DNA from: DASWJZ01 sp964440525
GTDB taxonomy: Bacteria > Pseudomonadota > Alphaproteobacteria > Rhizobiales > Afifellaceae
Reading direction: 5' to 3'
Assembly (NCBI GenBank): GCA_964440525.1
Contig: CAYTTC010000002.1
Span: forward strand, 62,001 to 126,000
Length of the DNA stretch: 64,000 bases
Shown: in pieces, positions 32,996 through 45,291 of the stretch
Layout: the number at the start of each line of letters is the position of its first letter
Position numbering within the stretch: the first letter of the stretch is position 1
Translations under genes and position numbers: made by a program
Notes under the pieces: model-generated
What the model was told of the DNA's origin: nothing
Databases searched by the model: none
Seen by the model: the letters and a program-made list of their open reading frames with translations, nothing else

Positions 32996-35632
32996 ATGAG
33001 TGAGGCCGGCACGCCGCGCGAGCAGCTTAAGATTTTCGTCTCCTATTCACGCCGCGAGATAGCGATCGCTGACAGGCTCGTGACCGCACTCGAGGTCGCC
33101 GGCTTCAAGGTCATGATCGACCGGCGTGACCTTCCCTATGGCGAAGAGTGGCAGCACGAGCTCGCCGATCTAATCCGCGCCTCCGATACCGTGGTCTGGC
33201 TGGTGAGCCCGTACTCGGTCGAGTCGCGCTGGTGCAATTGGGAGCTTGGAGAAGTCCAGCGGCAGAACAAACGGCTCATCCCGGTAGCGATCTCAGCCGT
33301 GCCGTCGGAAAGCCTGCCGGGGTCGCTCGGCCGTATCCAAATCCTGCCGGCCGACGGCGTCTTCGAGTCCAAGAGACACCTGCCTGCGCTGGTCGCCGCG
33401 CTAAATACGGATGGCGCGTGGCTGAAGGAGCATACGCGGCTCGCCGATCGCGCCCGGCAGTGGCTGACCAGAGGACAGGCGGCGGCGCTTCTCCTCCGCG
33501 GCATCGCGCTGAAGGACGCGCAGGCCTGGGCCGACCGCAAGCCCGGTGCCGCCCCATCTCCCTCCCATGAAACCCTTGAGCTGCTGCTCGCTAGCCGCCG
33601 CGCGCAGGGGCGCCGGCAGCGCCTCGCCATTGCCGCCTCGATCGTCGTCGCGATCATCGGCTTCGGCCTGGCGGGCCTGGCCTACTGGCAGCGAGGGCTC
33701 GCGCTCGACCAGCAGCGTTCTACAGAAGAGCAGCGCCAGCTCGCCGAGCGGAGCGAAGCGCGCGCCGTCGAGCAACAAAAACTCGCCGAGGAGCGCGCGG
33801 TTGCCGAGCAGGTGGCCAACGTGGACGCGCTGCGCAATTTCGAGACGGCGAAGCAGACAATCAATGGACTGGTGTTCGACATCGCGCAGGGCATCGGCGA
33901 CGTCGAAGGCATTAGCGTCGAGAGCATCCGAAAAGTGCTGACGCGCGTCGAGACTGCTGTCGATCGGTTGGCGCAAGACGCGCCTGACGACATCGGTCTG
34001 CAGCGTATTCGCGCTGCGATGCTCACGAATTTCGGAGAGGCCTATCTCGCAGCGGGCGATGGCGCCGCTGCGCTCGCGGCGCACGAGGACGCATTGTGGA
34101 TCTTCCGGCGCCTCATGGGGCGCGAACCTGAAAACGACCAATGGCAGCGCGACGCCACGGTCAGCATGAACAAGGTCGGCGACGCCAAGCTTCGCACCGG
34201 CGATTCTGCGGGCGCGCTGCGGGCCTACGAGGCCAGCCTCGCGCTCCGGCGCCGCCTCGCTGGGCAGAATCCCGCGGATAAACTTGCGCAGCGGGACATA
34301 ACGGAGTCGCTGAACAACATCGGCGACGTGAAGCTGCGGGCCGGCGATATGCAGGGGGCTCTGGTCGCCTTCGAGGAAAGTCTGGCGATCCGCCGGCTGC
34401 TGGCCGAGAGGGATTCCGCCGACGCACAGGCGAAGCATGATGTTGCCCTCGCCGTTCAACGGGTCGGTGAGGTCGAAGAGCTGACCGGCGACACGGCCGC
34501 CGCGTTGGATGCCTTCGAGGAAAGCTTGGCCTTGTTGCACGGCCTTGTCGCACTGGATCCCGGCAACACCGGGTGGCAGCGCGACCTGTCTGTATGCATC
34601 CAGAGCATCGCCGACATGAAACTCCGCTCCGGTGACAGGGCGGCCGCAATGGCTTCCTACGAGGAGGCGCTTGCGATCAGCCGGCGTCTTACCAGTCTCG
34701 ATGCCGCTAATGTCCAATGGCAGCGCGATTTGTCGCTCGTCCTGGAGCGGATCGGAGAGATAAAGCTCCGCGCCGGCGACATCTCGGATGCGCTCGCGGT
34801 CAACGAGGAGAGCCTGAGGATCCGCCGCCGCCTTGCCTCGGGCGATCCACAAAGTGTGGATCGTCAGATGGATGTCTCCGTCAGCCTGGAGCGGATCGGT
34901 GACTTGAAGCTCTACAGCGGCGACTCCCCGGGCGCGCTCGCGGCCTTCGAGGAAATGCTCGCAACCCGCCGCCAAATAGCAGGAACGGAGCCCGGCAATG
35001 CCGAGTGGGAGCGTAGCGTGGCGGCCGGCCTCGACCGAATCGGTGACATAAAGCTGCGCGGCAGCGACGTCGATGGTGCGCGGGCGGCCTACGAGGAGGG
35101 ACTCGCGATCCGCCGCCGCCTCGTGGGGTTAGATTTAGACAGCCTCGATCGACAGCGCGACCTTTCGCTCAGTCTCGACAGGGTTGGCGATACCAGGCTG
35201 CGCAAAGGCGATTCCACGGGCGCGCTCGCTCTCTTCGAGGAGGGCTTGGTGATTGCTCGCCAATTGGCGGAGAAAGACCCCGACAACACGGAGCTGCAAC
35301 GGGACGTGGCGCTGAGCCTCGACACAATGGGCGGCATGCGGCTCAGCGCCGGCGAGACTGAATCTGCCCTTGCCGCCTATAAGGAAGCCCTGGCTATTTC
35401 CCGCCATCTTGCCGAGTTGGATCCGGAGAATGTGCAATGGCAGGTCGACCTCGTCGTAAGCCTCTACAAGGTCGCTGAGGCGACCCTGGGATCCCCAAGG
35501 AAAGAGGCGCTTGTGGAGGCCCTCGGCATCGCCGAGCGCCTCGAGCGGGAAGGTCGTCTTTCGGCCGATCAGGAATCAATACCTGACGACCTGCGCGCCA
35601 TGCTGGCTGAGGCGCAGCAGGTTTCGCCGTAG
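32996..35632 (+). CDS. TIR domain - TM - TPR repeat protein
   Basis: 878 aa. Residues 10-105 form a TIR domain (KIFVSYSRRE, VMIDRRDLPYGEEW, SRWCNWELGEV), with Glu83 at the place of the NADase catalytic Glu. A linker leads to one transmembrane helix (about 210-231) and a short coiled coil (EEQRQLAERSEARAVEQQKL). From about 345 to 830 there are ten tandem repeats of 48 residues (consensus G-D-x-K-L-R-x-G-D-x-x-G-A-L-A-A-Y-E-E-x, then L-A-I-R-R-R-L), TPR-like. The TIR side would be cytoplasmic and the repeats periplasmic if there is a single pass. Such fusions could be NAD-depleting sensors or signalling scaffolds. It stands alone between xerD and accA. Confidence 0.88.
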   Translation: MSEAGTPREQLKIFVSYSRREIAIADRLVTALEVAGFKVMIDRRDLPYGEEWQHELADLIRASDTVVWLVSPYSVESRWCNWELGEVQRQNKRLIPVAISAVPSESLPGSLGRIQILPADGVFESKRHLPALVAALNTDGAWLKEHTRLADRARQWLTRGQAAALLLRGIALKDAQAWADRKPGAAPSPSHETLELLLASRRAQGRRQRLAIAASIVVAIIGFGLAGLAYWQRGLALDQQRSTEEQRQLAERSEARAVEQQKLAEERAVAEQVANVDALRNFETAKQTINGLVFDIAQGIGDVEGISVESIRKVLTRVETAVDRLAQDAPDDIGLQRIRAAMLTNFGEAYLAAGDGAAALAAHEDALWIFRRLMGREPENDQWQRDATVSMNKVGDAKLRTGDSAGALRAYEASLALRRRLAGQNPADKLAQRDITESLNNIGDVKLRAGDMQGALVAFEESLAIRRLLAERDSADAQAKHDVALAVQRVGEVEELTGDTAAALDAFEESLALLHGLVALDPGNTGWQRDLSVCIQSIADMKLRSGDRAAAMASYEEALAISRRLTSLDAANVQWQRDLSLVLERIGEIKLRAGDISDALAVNEESLRIRRRLASGDPQSVDRQMDVSVSLERIGDLKLYSGDSPGALAAFEEMLATRRQIAGTEPGNAEWERSVAAGLDRIGDIKLRGSDVDGARAAYEEGLAIRRRLVGLDLDSLDRQRDLSLSLDRVGDTRLRKGDSTGALALFEEGLVIARQLAEKDPDNTELQRDVALSLDTMGGMRLSAGETESALAAYKEALAISRHLAELDPENVQWQVDLVVSLYKVAEATLGSPRKEALVEALGIAERLEREGRLSADQESIPDDLRAMLAEAQQVSP

Positions 35633-35719
35633 AGGTGCCGCCGGGACTTGGCCCGCCCGCCCGTTTCCGCCACAATTCTGAGCCACCGCTGACAATGCCG
35701 CCGCGGCGCCGGAGCCTGA

Positions 35720-36673
35720 TTGCGCAATTTCCTCGATTTCGAAAAGCCGGTCGCCGACCTGGAGGGCCAAATCCAGGAGCTGCGGCGCCTGGAGACGGCC
35801 GACAGCGTTTCGGTCGCCGACGAGATCGCGACGCTCGAGGGCAAGGCGCGCGATTCGCTCGCCAACATCTATTCCAGGCTGACGCCCTGGCAGAAGACGC
35901 AGGTCGCGCGCCATCCCGACCGCCCGCACGCCAAGCACTACATCTCCCGTCTCATCACCGATTTCGAGCCGCTCGCCGGCGACAGGAAATTCGGCGAGGA
36001 CAAGGCGATCGTCGCCGGCCTCGGCCGTTTTCGCGGCGACCCCGTCGCCATCCTGGCGCAGGAGAAGGGCGAGGACACGCAGACGCGCCTCAAGCACAAT
36101 TTCGGCATGGCCCGCCCGGAGGGCTATCGCAAGGCGGTGCGCGTGATGGAGCTTGCCGACCGCTTTGCTATGCCGGTCCTTTCGCTCGTCGACACGGCCG
36201 GCGCCTATCCCGGCGTCGACGCCGAGGCACGCGGCCAGGCCGAGGCCATCGCCCGCTCCACCGGGGCGTGTCTGAAGCTCGGCACGCCGAACGTTTCCGT
36301 CATCATCGGCGAGGGCGGCTCGGGCGGCGCCATCGCCATTGCGACAGCCAACCGCGTCTACATGCTCGAGCACGCCATCTACAGCGTCATCTCGCCGGAG
36401 GGTGCCGCCTCGATCCTCTGGCGCGATCCCGTCCGCGCGCAGGATGCGGCGACCGCCATGAAAATCACCGCGACGGATCTCATGAACCTCAAGATCATAG
36501 ATGGAATCGTGGAAGAGCCGCTCGGCGGCGCGCATCGCGATCCCGACAAGGTGATCGATCGTGCCGGCGAGGTCATAGCTTCGGCGCTGAAGGAGCTTGC
36601 CGGCCTCGCCCGGGAGGATATCCTCAGGCTCCGCCGTGAGAAATTCCTCGCCATCGGCAGGTCGATTCAGTAG
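35720..36673 (+). CDS. accA: Acetyl-CoA carboxylase carboxyltransferase subunit alpha
   Basis: 317 aa, TTG start with GGAG upstream. AccA with AccD transfers CO2 from biotin to acetyl-CoA to make malonyl-CoA. Family motifs: NFLDFEKPVADLEGQIQEL, GRFRGDPVAILAQEKG, LVDTAGAYPGVDAEARGQAE, IIGEGGSGGAIAI and YSVISPEGAASILWRD. Length and motifs are normal. Confidence 0.97.
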   Translation: MRNFLDFEKPVADLEGQIQELRRLETADSVSVADEIATLEGKARDSLANIYSRLTPWQKTQVARHPDRPHAKHYISRLITDFEPLAGDRKFGEDKAIVAGLGRFRGDPVAILAQEKGEDTQTRLKHNFGMARPEGYRKAVRVMELADRFAMPVLSLVDTAGAYPGVDAEARGQAEAIARSTGACLKLGTPNVSVIIGEGGSGGAIAIATANRVYMLEHAIYSVISPEGAASILWRDPVRAQDAATAMKITATDLMNLKIIDGIVEEPLGGAHRDPDKVIDRAGEVIASALKELAGLAREDILRLRREKFLAIGRSIQ

Positions 36674-36712
36674 AAAATGCCCGTGTGGGCAAAGCCTTCC
36701 CGGGGAGGGAGC

Positions 36713-36817
36713 ATGCTTCGACGCGATCATCTTAACGAATCGATTACCATCGCGCACTCAAAGTGGCGGCTGACGGTGGCAATAGCCACCCTGGATAGAA
36801 GCGGGTGTAGGGAATAG
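36713..36817 (+). CDS. 34-aa ORF in the leader of the L,D-transpeptidase gene
   Basis: M-L-R-R-D-H-L-N-E-S-I-T-I-A-H-S..., preceded by a very strong site (GGGGAGGGAGC) and ending with TAG only 2 bases before the next ATG. A 6-bp hairpin (GGTGGC-AATA-GCCACC, 36775-36790) lies in its second half. It could be a leader peptide that couples or gates translation of the transpeptidase. There is no homology basis, so it may also be chance. Confidence 0.35.
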   Translation: MLRRDHLNESITIAHSKWRLTVAIATLDRSGCRE

Positions 36818-36819
36818 GG

Positions 36820-38175
36820 ATGGTTCGCTTCTCTCGGATCGGCCGCGCAGGCCTCATCGCGGCGGCAGGCCTCGTGGCCCTGGCGCTTGCGTCGTGCTCG
36901 GACTATGGCGGCTCGCTGCCGAAGCACATGCGCCCCCTGGATGAGAAGACGAGGAATCTCGTCGATCGCAAGGGCATGGAGCAGCGCTCGCCGATCCTCA
37001 TCCGCATGTTCAAGGAAGAAGCGACGCTCGAAGTCTGGAAGCTGCAGAAGGCGACGGGCCGCTATGTCTTTCTGAAGGACTACGAGATCTGCGCCTGGTC
37101 CGGCGTGCTCGGCCCAAAAATCCGCGAGGGCGACCGGCAAGCGCCCGAGGGCTTCTATACGATCCGCCCCGCCCAGATGAAACCGGACTCAGACTACTAT
37201 CTCGCGTTCAACATGGGCTACCCGAACGAATTTGACCGCTCGCTCGGACGCACCGGTTCCGAGCTGATGGTGCACGGCGCCTGCTCGTCGCGCGGCTGTT
37301 ATTCCATGACCGACGAGAGCATTCAGGAGATCTACACGCTCGGCCGGCTCGCCTTCCAGGGTGGGCAGCGCGACTTCCAGGTGCAGGCGTTCCCCTTCCG
37401 CATGACAGCGGAGAATTTGGCGCGCCACCGCAACGATCCGAACATGCCCTTCTGGCTGATGCTGAAAGAGGGCTACGACCATTTCGACGCGGTCGGGCAG
37501 CCGCCCAAGGTAGACGTCTGCGAGCGTCGCTACGTCTTCAATTCCGTGCCGGCCACGGGCAGAAGCTTCATCGCCTCCGCCGAGTGCCCGCCCATGTCGA
37601 TGCCCGAGCCGATCCGTATCGCGCTCGCCGAGAAGGAGGCAAAGGACAACGAGCGAATGCTTTTAATCGCCACGCGGCTCGACCGCCGGGAAGACGCCAG
37701 CGGCGCCGCTTCGCTCAGGCTGGCGCTCGCCACGCCGACGTCCGTGGATCGCTCCATTCCGCTGCCGATTTCAATCGCCACGGTGCCGGTCTCCCTGGAG
37801 CCGACGACGACCGCGAGCGTCGGGTTGCAACCTATTGCGCCCGCCAATCTTGCGCCGCCGCCGGCCGCCGCTCCGGTCGTGGCCGTCGTCCCCACTCAGG
37901 TTCCCGCGGCGCGGCCCGAGCCGGCCGCTGCGCTAGCGCCGGAGGTCGCGGGATTCTTGCCGGTGCCGGAGCTCAGGTCCGGCGAGATCGAGGCGACGCC
38001 TGCGGCAGCATCGCCCGACGCCGCCACGCTGGAGGAGCGGATGCTGGCCGGAAGCACGCCAGCCGATACGAGCGTCGCCAACTCCTATGCCTCCGCGGCG
38101 GAGGAGGACGCCGGTCTGACCGGCATGGTGCTTCGCCTCATCAGGAAGCAGCAGGCGGACGTGCCCACTCCCTGA
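36820..38175 (+). CDS. YafK-type L,D-transpeptidase lipoprotein
   Basis: 451 aa. The signal peptide ends in a lipobox (LALASC, Cys26). The YkuD domain (about 55-240) has the active-site motif VHGACSSRGCYSM with His152 and nucleophile Cys160. From about 285 on the protein is a low-complexity Pro/Ala-rich region, likely a wall-spanning or disordered tail, ending with a short helix (LTGMVLRLIRKQQADV). YafK/DpaA-type enzymes act on peptidoglycan 3-3 crosslinks or lipoprotein anchors. The gene ends at a strong bidirectional terminator. Confidence 0.92.
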   Translation: MVRFSRIGRAGLIAAAGLVALALASCSDYGGSLPKHMRPLDEKTRNLVDRKGMEQRSPILIRMFKEEATLEVWKLQKATGRYVFLKDYEICAWSGVLGPKIREGDRQAPEGFYTIRPAQMKPDSDYYLAFNMGYPNEFDRSLGRTGSELMVHGACSSRGCYSMTDESIQEIYTLGRLAFQGGQRDFQVQAFPFRMTAENLARHRNDPNMPFWLMLKEGYDHFDAVGQPPKVDVCERRYVFNSVPATGRSFIASAECPPMSMPEPIRIALAEKEAKDNERMLLIATRLDRREDASGAASLRLALATPTSVDRSIPLPISIATVPVSLEPTTTASVGLQPIAPANLAPPPAAAPVVAVVPTQVPAARPEPAAALAPEVAGFLPVPELRSGEIEATPAAASPDAATLEERMLAGSTPADTSVANSYASAAEEDAGLTGMVLRLIRKQQADVPTP

Positions 38176-38197
38176 TTGAGCGCTCATTTCTTAGCGA

Positions 38198-38230
38198 AAA
38201 CGGCCGCGCTTCTGCGCGGCCGTTTCGTTT
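38198..38230. terminator. Bidirectional Rho-independent terminator
   Basis: AAACGGCCGCGC-TTCT-GCGCGGCCGTTT: a perfect 12-bp stem (38198-38209 with 38214-38225) and 4-base loop. It is followed by CGTTTTG on the plus strand and by TTTTCGC-type sequence on the minus strand. It sits between the convergent transpeptidase and secA genes and should stop both. Confidence 0.85.
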
Positions 38231-38258
38231 TGAGAGACGTCTGCGTCTTGTCCGGCCG

Positions 38259-41048
<2,790 letters not shown>

Positions 41049-41267
41049 GAAATTCCTTCCTGATCAGCAAGACCGCGGTGGTTTTTCGTCCGACACGCAC
41101 GTCACGAAAACCCGCCGGAACCGCACTGAGAACTGCGGCTTTGCCGCGCACGAACGCCGCCCGGCAGTGGACTGCGGGACCCGCGACAGATAAGAACGGG
41201 CCAAAGCTCTGTCAACGCTGGCGAATGGGCCATTGGTCTGCGCCCTATGCCCCCTGAAGGAGTTGCG

Positions 41268-42293
41268 ATGTCTCGCATGATCAAAACGGTGACGGCTGTC
41301 TCGGCGGCGCTTTTGGTCTCCGCCGCCGTCACATTTGCAGTTCGCGCCCAGGATCCGGTGCCTGCACCCGCGCCTGCGCCAGCGGAGGGTGCCGCAGCGG
41401 TGGAGACCCCGGTCGCGCCTGCCGCGGAACCGGCGCGCGATCCGAGTGCGGTCGTCGCACGGGCCGGCGACGCGACCGTCACCGAGGGGGAGGTCGCGTT
41501 GGCTCGGGAGGCGTTTTCAAACGAGCTTTCCAATGTTCCGCAGGAGCAGTGGCGGAGCGTTCTGGTGGACGCGGTTGTGAACATGGAATTGATGGCCCAG
41601 GGCGCCCGCGACGCAGGTTTGGATAAAGGGCCGGAATTCGAGCGGCGGCTCGAATTCCTCAGGCTGCAGGCGTTGCGCAACGCCTATGTCGAGAAACAAG
41701 TCGTGAAGGAACTGACGGACACCGAATTGCAGGAGGCGTACAAGACGCTTGTCCTGGCTGAGCACAAGCCGGAACAGCAGGTGCACGCGCGACACATCCT
41801 CGTAGACACGAAGGAAACGGCCGAGAAGGTCATCGAGGACTTGAAGGGGGGAGTCTCCTTCGAGGAGCTTGCCAAGCAGTCGAAGGATCCGAGCGGGCAG
41901 AACGGTGGCGACCTGGGCTTCTTCGGCGCCGGGCAGATGGTGCCGCCCTTCGAGGCGGCCGCTTTCGCGCTGGAGCCTGGTCAATTCACCCAGGAGCCGG
42001 TGCAGTCCGAATATGGCTGGCACGTGATCAAGATCGAGGAGAAGCGGATGAGTGAGCCGCCGCCCTTCGCCGAGGTCGAAGAGCAGTTGCGCAGTTATGT
42101 GCTGCGGCAGAAGTTCGAGCAGGTGATGACGGTGCTTCGCGACAAGTATCCGGTCGAGATCATTGATCCGACCGCTATGCCGGCACCCGAACCTGCCGCC
42201 CCCGTGGAGGGCGAGGCGGCGCCTGCGGTGGAGGAGCCCGCCCCTGCGGTGGAGGAGCCCGTGCCTGCGACGGAGCCTGCGCCGGCCAACTAG
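41268..42293 (+). CDS. Periplasmic PpiC-type peptidyl-prolyl isomerase
   Basis: 341 aa from ATG 41268, which has AAGGAG 6 bases upstream (an ATG at 41247 lacks this). A signal peptide (VTAVSAALLVSAAVTFAVRA) is followed by a Pro/Ala linker, a SurA-like helical N-domain and one parvulin domain (about 165-265: VHARHILVDTKETAEKVIED, GGDLGFFGAGQMVPPFEAAAF, SEYGWHVIKIEEKR). The C-terminal 50 residues are a PAPAVEEP-type repeat. It should help fold exported proteins delivered by the divergently encoded SecA. Confidence 0.92.
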   Translation: MSRMIKTVTAVSAALLVSAAVTFAVRAQDPVPAPAPAPAEGAAAVETPVAPAAEPARDPSAVVARAGDATVTEGEVALAREAFSNELSNVPQEQWRSVLVDAVVNMELMAQGARDAGLDKGPEFERRLEFLRLQALRNAYVEKQVVKELTDTELQEAYKTLVLAEHKPEQQVHARHILVDTKETAEKVIEDLKGGVSFEELAKQSKDPSGQNGGDLGFFGAGQMVPPFEAAAFALEPGQFTQEPVQSEYGWHVIKIEEKRMSEPPPFAEVEEQLRSYVLRQKFEQVMTVLRDKYPVEIIDPTAMPAPEPAAPVEGEAAPAVEEPAPAVEEPVPATEPAPAN

Positions 42294-42313
42294 CGCTCGA
42301 CCCCGTAGCGGCC

Positions 42314-43552
42314 ATGGCGGGTCACGTCTCGCCCTTTGCGCCCGAATTCTATCCGGAGCTTCCGGCGGTCGCCGGCGTTCGCCTCGCGACCGCCGAAGCA
42401 GGCATTCGCTACAGAGGGCGCACCGACCTGCTTCTCGTCCGCTTCGATCCGGCGGCTTCCGTCGCCGGAGTCTTCACGACGTCGCGCTGTGCCTCGGCGC
42501 CGGTCGAATGGGATCGCGCCAAGCTCGGCGGCGGGAAGGCGAGGGCGCTTGTCGCCAATTCCGGCAACGCTAATGCCTTCACCGGCATGAAGGGCCGCCG
42601 TGCCGTCGAGGCGAGCGCGGCTGCCGCGGCCGCGGCGGTTGGCTGCCACGCCGACGAGGTGTTCCTCGCCTCGACGGGGGTGATCGGGGAGCCGCTCGAC
42701 CCGGCGCCCTTTGCGGCGCATCTCGGGCGGCTCGCGGCAGAGGCACTGCCCGGCGGCTTCCTCGATGCCGCGCGAGCCATCATGACGACCGATACCTTTC
42801 CGAAGGTCGCGGCGCGCCGGATCAAGGTTGGTGATGGCGATATCGTTCTGGTCGGCATGGCCAAGGGAGCCGGCATGATCGCGCCCGACATGGCCACCAT
42901 GCTTTCGTTTGTTTTCACCGACGCGCCAATCGGACCCGGCGCGCTGCAGAAATGTCTGACGGCGGCGGTCGAGAAAAGTTTCAACTCGATCACCATCGAC
43001 GGCGACACATCGACGTCCGACACCCTGCTCGCCTTCGCGACCGGCGCAGCCGCCGCGCACGGAGTGCCGGCACTCGACGATAGCGGCGGGGCGCTCGAAA
43101 AATTCCAGGCCGCGCTCTCGGATCTCTGCCGCGAGCTCGCGCAACAGGTAGTGCGCGACGGCGAGGGGCTGACGAAGTTCGTCGAGATCGCCGTCACCGG
43201 AGCGGAGTCCGATGCGTCCGCAAGGCAGATCGCTCTATCCGTCGGCAACTCGCCCCTGGTAAAGACGGCGCTTGCCGGCGAGGACGCCAATTGGGGCCGC
43301 GTGGTGATGGCGGTCGGCAAGGCCGGCGAGCCGGCGGACCGCGACCGGCTCTCGATTTGGTTCGGCGACTATCGCGTCGCCTTCGAAGGCGAGCGCGACC
43401 CGTCCTACTCGGAGGAGGCGGTCTCCGCCTACATGAAGAACGCTGACCTCCGCATCGGCGTCGATCTCGGGCTCGGCCGAGGCAAGGCGACGATCTGGAC
43501 CTGCGACCTCACTGCCGAATACATCGCCATCAACGCCGACTATCGCAGCTAG
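42314..43552 (+). CDS. argJ: Glutamate N-acetyltransferase / ornithine acetyltransferase
   Basis: 412 aa. ArgJ recycles the acetyl group between N-acetylornithine and glutamate in arginine synthesis. Self-cleavage occurs before the nucleophile Thr195 in KGAGMIAPDMATMLSF. Other motifs: NSGNANAFTG, FNSITIDGDTSTSDT and NWGRVVMAVGKAG. It follows the parvulin gene by 20 bases, a common order in Hyphomicrobiales. Confidence 0.97.
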   Translation: MAGHVSPFAPEFYPELPAVAGVRLATAEAGIRYRGRTDLLLVRFDPAASVAGVFTTSRCASAPVEWDRAKLGGGKARALVANSGNANAFTGMKGRRAVEASAAAAAAAVGCHADEVFLASTGVIGEPLDPAPFAAHLGRLAAEALPGGFLDAARAIMTTDTFPKVAARRIKVGDGDIVLVGMAKGAGMIAPDMATMLSFVFTDAPIGPGALQKCLTAAVEKSFNSITIDGDTSTSDTLLAFATGAAAAHGVPALDDSGGALEKFQAALSDLCRELAQQVVRDGEGLTKFVEIAVTGAESDASARQIALSVGNSPLVKTALAGEDANWGRVVMAVGKAGEPADRDRLSIWFGDYRVAFEGERDPSYSEEAVSAYMKNADLRIGVDLGLGRGKATIWTCDLTAEYIAINADYRS

Positions 43553-43681
43553 ACGCTTTCCGCTGCGAACCGGCCTCTGCCTGACTGAGTTTCACCTTTC
43601 GGCGAATGCGGATGGATGTCGGTTGATATAAGGACGTGCTTCGACTTAACATTCCATTGGGCCAGCAATTCCGGGATGCAT

Positions 43682-44830
43682 ATGTCGGCGACCATGGCCG
43701 AGCGCGCGGTCGATGCTTTCATTGCCCGCGTCGGCGCAAATTCCAAGCCGTTTGCCATCGAAATGCCGGACGGCACGGTACGCACATTCGGGGACGGCGA
43801 ACCCGTCTTCCGCGCAGCGCTCCGCAATGAGCGTGCCGTGAAGGCGGTGCGCAGCCTCGACGAGGGCAACATCGCCGAGGCCTACATGCGGGGGGACGTC
43901 GATTTTGACGGCGATATGCTGCTGCCGTTCGCGCTGCGCGCCTCGCTCGACGACCGGCACCCGCTCGCCAACGCTTGGCGTTTCCTCCAGCCGCTCCTGT
44001 TCGGGCAGGTCTACACCAACAAGCAAGCGATCAAGTCCCATTATGACGCCGACCCGCGCTTGTTCCTAAGCTTTCTCGATGCGACCCACCCGGCCTACAG
44101 CCAAGGCGTCTACGAGAGCGACGACGAGCGCTTGGCGACGGCGCTGGAGCGGAAGTTCGACTACGCCGTCGAGCGCTGCGAGCTCAGCCCCGGCAAGCGG
44201 GTGCTTGAGGTCGGCCCGGGCTGGGGCGCCTTTGCCGGGCACGCCCTGCAGTCGGGCATCGACTTCACTGGCATCACCATTTCGGCGGCATCACAAGACT
44301 ATCTGACCAAGAAGCTCTCCGCCTTCTCGGATCGCTTCCGTATCCTCTTGACCGATTTCCTGACCTACGAGCCAAAGGAGAAATTCGATGCCATTGTTAT
44401 CATGGGTGTGATCGAGCACCTGCCCCAATATGAGCGCGTGCTCACCAAGCTATCCCACCTGCTCAAGCCTGGAGGCGCCGCATTTATCGACGGCAGCGCG
44501 TCGCGCCAGAAGTACGAGTTCTCCTCCTTCATGGCCCGCTACATCTATCCGGGCAACCACTCCTACCTCGTCCTCGATGATCTCCTGAACAAACTGAAGA
44601 AAACACCGCTCGACTTGGTCGAGGTGTTCAATGATGGCTGGAGCTATTTCCTGACCTTCAGGCAGTGGGCGCTCAACCTGGAGAAGAACAAGGATTTCGT
44701 GTGCAAGGAATTCGGCGACTTCGAGTTCCGCAAGTTCCGCCTTTACCTGTGGGCCCTCGCCTACCAGTTCCAGGCGCGGGACATGGATTGCTACCGCATG
44801 ACGCTCTACAAACCGAAGGCGGCCTCCTAG
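43682..44830 (+). CDS. cfa: Cyclopropane-fatty-acyl-phospholipid synthase family protein
   Basis: 382 aa from ATG 43682 (upstream ATGs at 43616 and 43676 are possible). The SAM-binding motif is VLEVGPGWGAFAGHALQ, preceded by the CFAS-typical KSHYDADPRLFLSFLD and followed by FDAIVIMGVIEHLPQYE. It should methylenate unsaturated membrane lipids or a related lipid substrate. It lies between argJ and mutT. Confidence 0.88.
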   Translation: MSATMAERAVDAFIARVGANSKPFAIEMPDGTVRTFGDGEPVFRAALRNERAVKAVRSLDEGNIAEAYMRGDVDFDGDMLLPFALRASLDDRHPLANAWRFLQPLLFGQVYTNKQAIKSHYDADPRLFLSFLDATHPAYSQGVYESDDERLATALERKFDYAVERCELSPGKRVLEVGPGWGAFAGHALQSGIDFTGITISAASQDYLTKKLSAFSDRFRILLTDFLTYEPKEKFDAIVIMGVIEHLPQYERVLTKLSHLLKPGGAAFIDGSASRQKYEFSSFMARYIYPGNHSYLVLDDLLNKLKKTPLDLVEVFNDGWSYFLTFRQWALNLEKNKDFVCKEFGDFEFRKFRLYLWALAYQFQARDMDCYRMTLYKPKAAS

Positions 44831-44875
44831 ACGTCGCTCAAATTCCAGTCCTCTTCTCACCGCCAATAAGTAAGA

Positions 44876-45277
44876 ATGCCGCCGCTTCTTCTCGTCGCCG
44901 CCTGCGCCTTGATCGATGCCGATAAGCGCGTCCTCATCGCCAAGCGCCCAACGGGCAAAGCAATGGCGGGCCTGTGGGAATTTCCAGGTGGCAAGGTGGA
45001 GGACGGAGAGACACCCGAGGACACGGTGATCCGCGAGCTTTACGAGGAGCTTTCCGTCAGGGTTACGAAACCCTGTCTGGCACCCCTGACCTTTGCGAGT
45101 CACGATTATCTAGAATTTCATATTTTATTGCCACTTTTCGTCTGCCGAAGGTGGGAAGGGACGCCCGTGCCCCAAGAAGCTCAGGAAATCAAATGGGTTA
45201 GGGCGAACCGGCTGCGGGATTATCCAATGCCGCCCGCCGACGAGCCGTTGATCAGCCACCTCGCTGATCTTCTTTGA
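44876..45277 (+). CDS. mutT: 8-oxo-dGTP diphosphatase MutT (Nudix)
   Basis: 133 aa Nudix hydrolase that removes oxidised dGTP. The Nudix box GKVEDGETPEDTVIRELYEE is complete, with Ser in place of the last Gly. The preceding stretch ALIDADKRVLIAKRPTGKAMAGLWEFPGG is typical of MutT. The stop overlaps a TTG in front of the pilin gene. Confidence 0.93.
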   Translation: MPPLLLVAACALIDADKRVLIAKRPTGKAMAGLWEFPGGKVEDGETPEDTVIRELYEELSVRVTKPCLAPLTFASHDYLEFHILLPLFVCRRWEGTPVPQEAQEIKWVRANRLRDYPMPPADEPLISHLADLL

Positions 45278-45291
45278 GCAAGGTAGACAGC

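Noticed and set aside
34017..35460. Tandem 144-bp DNA periodicity, considered as a CRISPR or satellite
   Set aside because: The period equals the 48-residue TPR-like repeat inside one continuous reading frame; units are diverged at the DNA level and there are no spacers.
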